From positions 157,091-221,090 of the forward strand of contig NZ_JAQAGY010000011.1 of the NCBI RefSeq assembly GCF_027533645.1: a stretch of DNA of 64,000 nucleotides, read 5' to 3'. The notes under the pieces were generated by a model. The model was not told where the DNA came from. It made no database searches and saw only the letters and a list, made by a program, of their open reading frames with translations. Origin of the DNA: Paenibacillus caseinilyticus (lineage in GTDB: Bacteria; Bacillota; Bacilli; Paenibacillales; NBRC-103111). Below are positions 61,461 to 64,000 of the stretch, piece by piece. Position 1 is the first letter of the stretch. Each line of letters opens with the position of its first letter. Both the position numbers and the translations under genes were made by a program.

Positions 61461-62351
61461 ATGCTGAATGAACGGGATTTGAAAGGGATCTATGTGCCGG
61501 TCGTAACCCCCTTCTTGCCGAATGCGGAGCTCGATACGGATTCGTACCGGACCTACTTAGGGAAGCTGTTAGAAGAGGATATTCAAGGAGTGGTCATTAA
61601 CGGTACCACGGGAGAAGCTCCTACGGTTTCTTGGGAAGAGGTGGCAGATCTCTTCCATGCAACGAGAGCATGTATGTCGGGGAGGCAGAGCCATATACCA
61701 GTCGTCATAGGTACGGGAACGAATGATACGCGTTCTACCGTGAGACGGACAGAAATGGCAGGACAACTCGGTGCGGATGCAGTCCTTGTCGTGACCCCCT
61801 ACTACAGCCGTCCATCGCAAGAGGGCATTCTCGAGCATTTTCGGCAGGTGGCACAAGTCGGTGTACCCATTATTGCCTACGAGGTCCCGTTCCGTACGGG
61901 TGTACGGTTAAGCGCGGATACGATAAGAAGAATTATGGAGCTGAACGGGGTTATTGGTTTGAAAGACAGCTCAGGCGGCCTCGCGCTCATCACCGAATTG
62001 ACACGCCTTGGTACTAAGCCGATTCTCTGCGGCGAGGACCTTTATTTTCATGCGATGTTAACCCAAGGTGCCAGCGGCGGTATACTCGCGTCGGCGAATG
62101 TGAATACGTCCGCGTTTATCCATGTCTTCCGTCTGGCCAGCCAAGGTGACTTTATTGCAGCGCAAAAGGCATTCGATCTCCTGGTTCCCTTCATCGAGCG
62201 CTTATTCCAGGAATCCAACCCTGCGCCTCTCAAATGGCTGCTTGCCCGGCAAGGGATTCTTGCATCCGGCACCCTCCGTTTGCCCATGGTACCCATTACC
62301 AAAGGACTGCAGCTGGAATTCGAACAAACGATGCGCAATCCGGCTGAATAA
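61461..62351 (+). CDS. Dihydrodipicolinate synthase family aldolase
   Basis: 296-residue class I aldolase of the DapA/NAL family, TIM barrel. Visible active-site parts: NGTTGE, VVTPYYSRPSQEG with the proton-relay Tyr, YEVPFRTG with the Arg used by DapA to bind the aspartate semialdehyde carboxylate, and GLKDSSG with the Schiff-base Lys. SD GGGGAGG precedes ATG 61461. True DapA activity is plausible, but many bacilli carry extra paralogs for keto-acid sugars; control by a LysR instead of a lysine operon points to a specialised role. Confidence 0.85.
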   Translation: MLNERDLKGIYVPVVTPFLPNAELDTDSYRTYLGKLLEEDIQGVVINGTTGEAPTVSWEEVADLFHATRACMSGRQSHIPVVIGTGTNDTRSTVRRTEMAGQLGADAVLVVTPYYSRPSQEGILEHFRQVAQVGVPIIAYEVPFRTGVRLSADTIRRIMELNGVIGLKDSSGGLALITELTRLGTKPILCGEDLYFHAMLTQGASGGILASANVNTSAFIHVFRLASQGDFIAAQKAFDLLVPFIERLFQESNPAPLKWLLARQGILASGTLRLPMVPITKGLQLEFEQTMRNPAE

Positions 62352-62382
62352 CCTTTCGAATCAAAGCTTCCGATAAACAAGC

Positions 62383-62415
62383 AGCCCTGCTCCCCTTCCT
62401 GCTGGGGACAGGGCT
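62383..62415. terminator. Bidirectional terminator
   Basis: AGCCCTG-CT-CCCC pairs with GGGG-A-CAGGGCT around a short loop, between the convergent DapA-like and TrpD-like genes. Confidence 0.65.
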
Positions 62416-62421
62416 TCAGGT

Positions 62422-63489
62422 TCACCGGAACGATCCGACTCCGCCTGCCTCGGCCAGGAACATTCCGCTTCGCGAACTGAGGTCTCTCCATTTGGCGAGA
62501 AGCTTATACGGGTCCCCCCTTTCCAATAGAGTGCGGGCCAGCTGGAAGCCCTCCTCGTAGGATTCCACTTTCTCGAACCAATACAAACGCAGGCCGGCGT
62601 TGAATACGATATGCTCCTTTTCATTGTGAAGATCCGGGCCCTCCTCCCCTTGGAGAATCCGGTTCAAAAGCTGAAGCTGCTTTTCCTTGGAGCATGGCTC
62701 CAGGGGCTTGCCGCTGAACCCGAAGACCGCCGGGTCGATCATGCTGGTCGTATCTCCCCATGGGTTCACCCTGCGGACCAGCGTCGTCTTGTAAGTGGGC
62801 AGGTCCTCCGAGCCCTCGATCCCTTGTATGGCATAGGCCGTCTCGATGCCCAGCTGCGGCAGGAGATGGGTCAGCTGATCCATGGCCGCTTCGTGATTGA
62901 CCCCAATCAGCATGTATTGGGATTGAACGGGGTTCAAGATCTTCTCGATCCTATTGAGGAAGGTGCGGAGCGCGAGCTGTTTGCGGACGGGCCGCACCCG
63001 GCCAAGCGGAGGACAGATCAGCTCGGTCCAGATGAATCCGATCCCGAGACTGCGGAAGAGGTCCTCCCATTCCTTGGCTTGCAGCTCCACCTGGACGCCC
63101 AGTCCTTCGAGCAGCTCCTTCAGAGATACGCCAAGCTTGGGTGGAAGCGATTCGCTGCCATGCAGAACCTGGGGGAAGCCGGCCGAAGCCAGCAGCAGGG
63201 AAACCGGAAGAGTCACAGGGAAGTACAGCCGCCCGTCATAAGGCCCGGCACAGTTCAGGGAATGGGGGAATGGCTTGTAAGGAAGCGAGTATTTCCGGAA
63301 TACATCGATGAATCCTTTGACTTCCTCGAATGACTCCCCTTTCATCCGCATGGCGATTAAGAATGCGGCGGTTTGCGCATCGGTGGACTCGCCCCTGGCT
63401 ACCATATGGGCAGCCTGGACGGCCTCTTCATATGTCAGATGCCGGGAGCCTTGCCGGCCCCTTCCAGTGATATTGATCCACTCTTCCAT
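62422..63489 (-). CDS. Anthranilate phosphoribosyltransferase-like protein
   Basis: 355 residues with the TrpD fold: a helical N-terminal domain (LTYEEAVQAAHMVARGESTDAQTAAFLIAMRMKGES) and a nucleoside phosphorylase class III-like body (LLLASAGFPQVLHGSES, LKELLEGLGVQVEL, RTFLNRIEKILNP). The PRPP-binding loop, GTGGD in true TrpD, is replaced by AGPYDGR, so anthranilate transferase activity is doubtful. No other trp gene is near. GGAGGGAG precedes ATG 63489. Probably a YbiB-like paralog of unknown role. Confidence 0.8.
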   Translation of the reverse strand: MEEWINITGRGRQGSRHLTYEEAVQAAHMVARGESTDAQTAAFLIAMRMKGESFEEVKGFIDVFRKYSLPYKPFPHSLNCAGPYDGRLYFPVTLPVSLLLASAGFPQVLHGSESLPPKLGVSLKELLEGLGVQVELQAKEWEDLFRSLGIGFIWTELICPPLGRVRPVRKQLALRTFLNRIEKILNPVQSQYMLIGVNHEAAMDQLTHLLPQLGIETAYAIQGIEGSEDLPTYKTTLVRRVNPWGDTTSMIDPAVFGFSGKPLEPCSKEKQLQLLNRILQGEEGPDLHNEKEHIVFNAGLRLYWFEKVESYEEGFQLARTLLERGDPYKLLAKWRDLSSRSGMFLAEAGGVGSFR

Positions 63490-63716
63490 ATGCTCCCTCC
63501 GAGATTCTTTGGTTTCTATGCCGAATTCTATGTTGATTTAGATGCCGATGGATGTATATAACAATTTAACAAGTATTACAAATAATTACATAATCACTAT
63601 AAGCGAGAATCCTTAAAGAAAACTTAAATGAAGTTAAATGTTTAGTCCTCATTATTTTATTGGTGACAAAATGATGAACGGATGCTCGGCTCTCTGACCC
63701 TTCTGCGCCTAACCAA

Positions 63717-63744
63717 AAGGCCGCCCTTCAACAGGGACGGCCTT
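63717..63744 (-). terminator. Terminator after acetyltransferase fragment
   Basis: AAGGCCG / CGGCCTT with inner CCT/AGG pairing, just beyond the TAA at 63747; on the minus strand a short T-run follows the stem (TTTTGG). Confidence 0.55.
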
Positions 63745-63746
63745 GT

Positions 63747-63925
63747 TTATGATCTATGAATCCCTTGATCCTTCATTGCTGCGGCAAATACTTCAAAGCC
63801 TAACTTGTTATAGTAAGCGATGTGATCCTCTGTACAAATCAATTGGATATGAAGGCGCTCTTCCCGACATTTTTCAACTATATAAGACGCAATTAAGATT
63901 ATAACCTTAAGAGTAGTCGATCAAT
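63747..63925 (-). pseudogene. C-terminal fragment of a GNAT acetyltransferase
   Basis: The minus frame ending TAA at 63747-63749 reads IVEKCREERLHIQLICTEDH then IAYYNKLGFEVFAAAMKDQ, the helix-alpha4 and YYxxLGF end of a GNAT fold. It is closed upstream by TGA near 63925 and has no start codon. Another frame (ending KHPLMTIDRLLLRL) is open from there to the window edge and may be the rest after a frameshift. Confidence 0.45.
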
Positions 63926-64000
63926 TGTCATCAATGGATGCTTGTTGATTCGCTTCATGAACTGACCTACATGTAACTTGATTCGATAAAACTTTTCAAA

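Overview
The window looks like chromosome of a Paenibacillus-type soil Firmicute. The evidence is moderately high G+C, strong AGGAGG-type ribosome sites, TTG and GTG starts, YesM/YesN two-component pairs, carbohydrate ABC importers without their own ATPase, S-layer-homology anchoring, and many secreted glycanases. This is inference from gene content; no rRNA or tRNA gene is present to confirm it.

Region 1 (1-19000) is a beta-glucan utilisation island. It holds a sugar-binding lipoprotein cut by the window edge, an AraC regulator, a secreted lichenase (GH16) behind a cre-like site, a second binding lipoprotein next to a YesM/YesN pair, and a very large S-layer-anchored GH16 enzyme with several carbohydrate-binding modules. 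These are followed by a GH1 beta-glucosidase, a MalF/MalG/binding-protein importer and a LacI repressor. Matching palindromes lie in front of lacI and in front of the importer operon, so the circuit can be read from the DNA: outside cleavage, uptake of oligomers, intracellular hydrolysis, LacI control.

Region 2 (19000-39800) is a mixed accessory region of acetyltransferase, DinB, LysR, a rifamycin phosphotransferase, an SDR-MerR operon with a textbook MerR promoter, an MFS efflux pump, AraC-GyrI, a DUF4261 protein, a 28-codon membrane-peptide gene with its own promoter and terminator, a GH127 arabinofuranosidase with a divergent AraC regulator, and a UvrA-like ABC protein. A DoxX / 16-aa ORF / ArsR / SRPBCC operon occurs twice. 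The second copy has large deletions in doxX and arsR but keeps the promoter, paired operators, the 16-aa ORF and SRPBCC, and now leads into the UvrA-like gene.

Region 3 (39800-60300) is a pectin and other polysaccharide region. It contains a pectate lyase, an A+T-richer agarase-like enzyme, a SUKH protein fused to an L7/L12-like domain, fragments of a binding protein and a cytochrome P450, and a roughly 11-kb one-strand locus (membrane AraC regulator, binding protein, two permeases, sugar isomerase, a lyase-like protein of uncertain family, GH105). A ricin-lectin/Fn3/GH5 mannanase follows. Good cre matches overlap the promoters of the membrane regulator and the mannanase, pointing to CcpA control.

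Region 4 (60400-64000) has a LysR/DapA-type divergent pair, a TrpD-like protein without the PRPP-binding loop, and an acetyltransferase fragment. Coding starts were chosen from visible Shine-Dalgarno sequences. Family names come from motifs recognised by eye; no database search was run.
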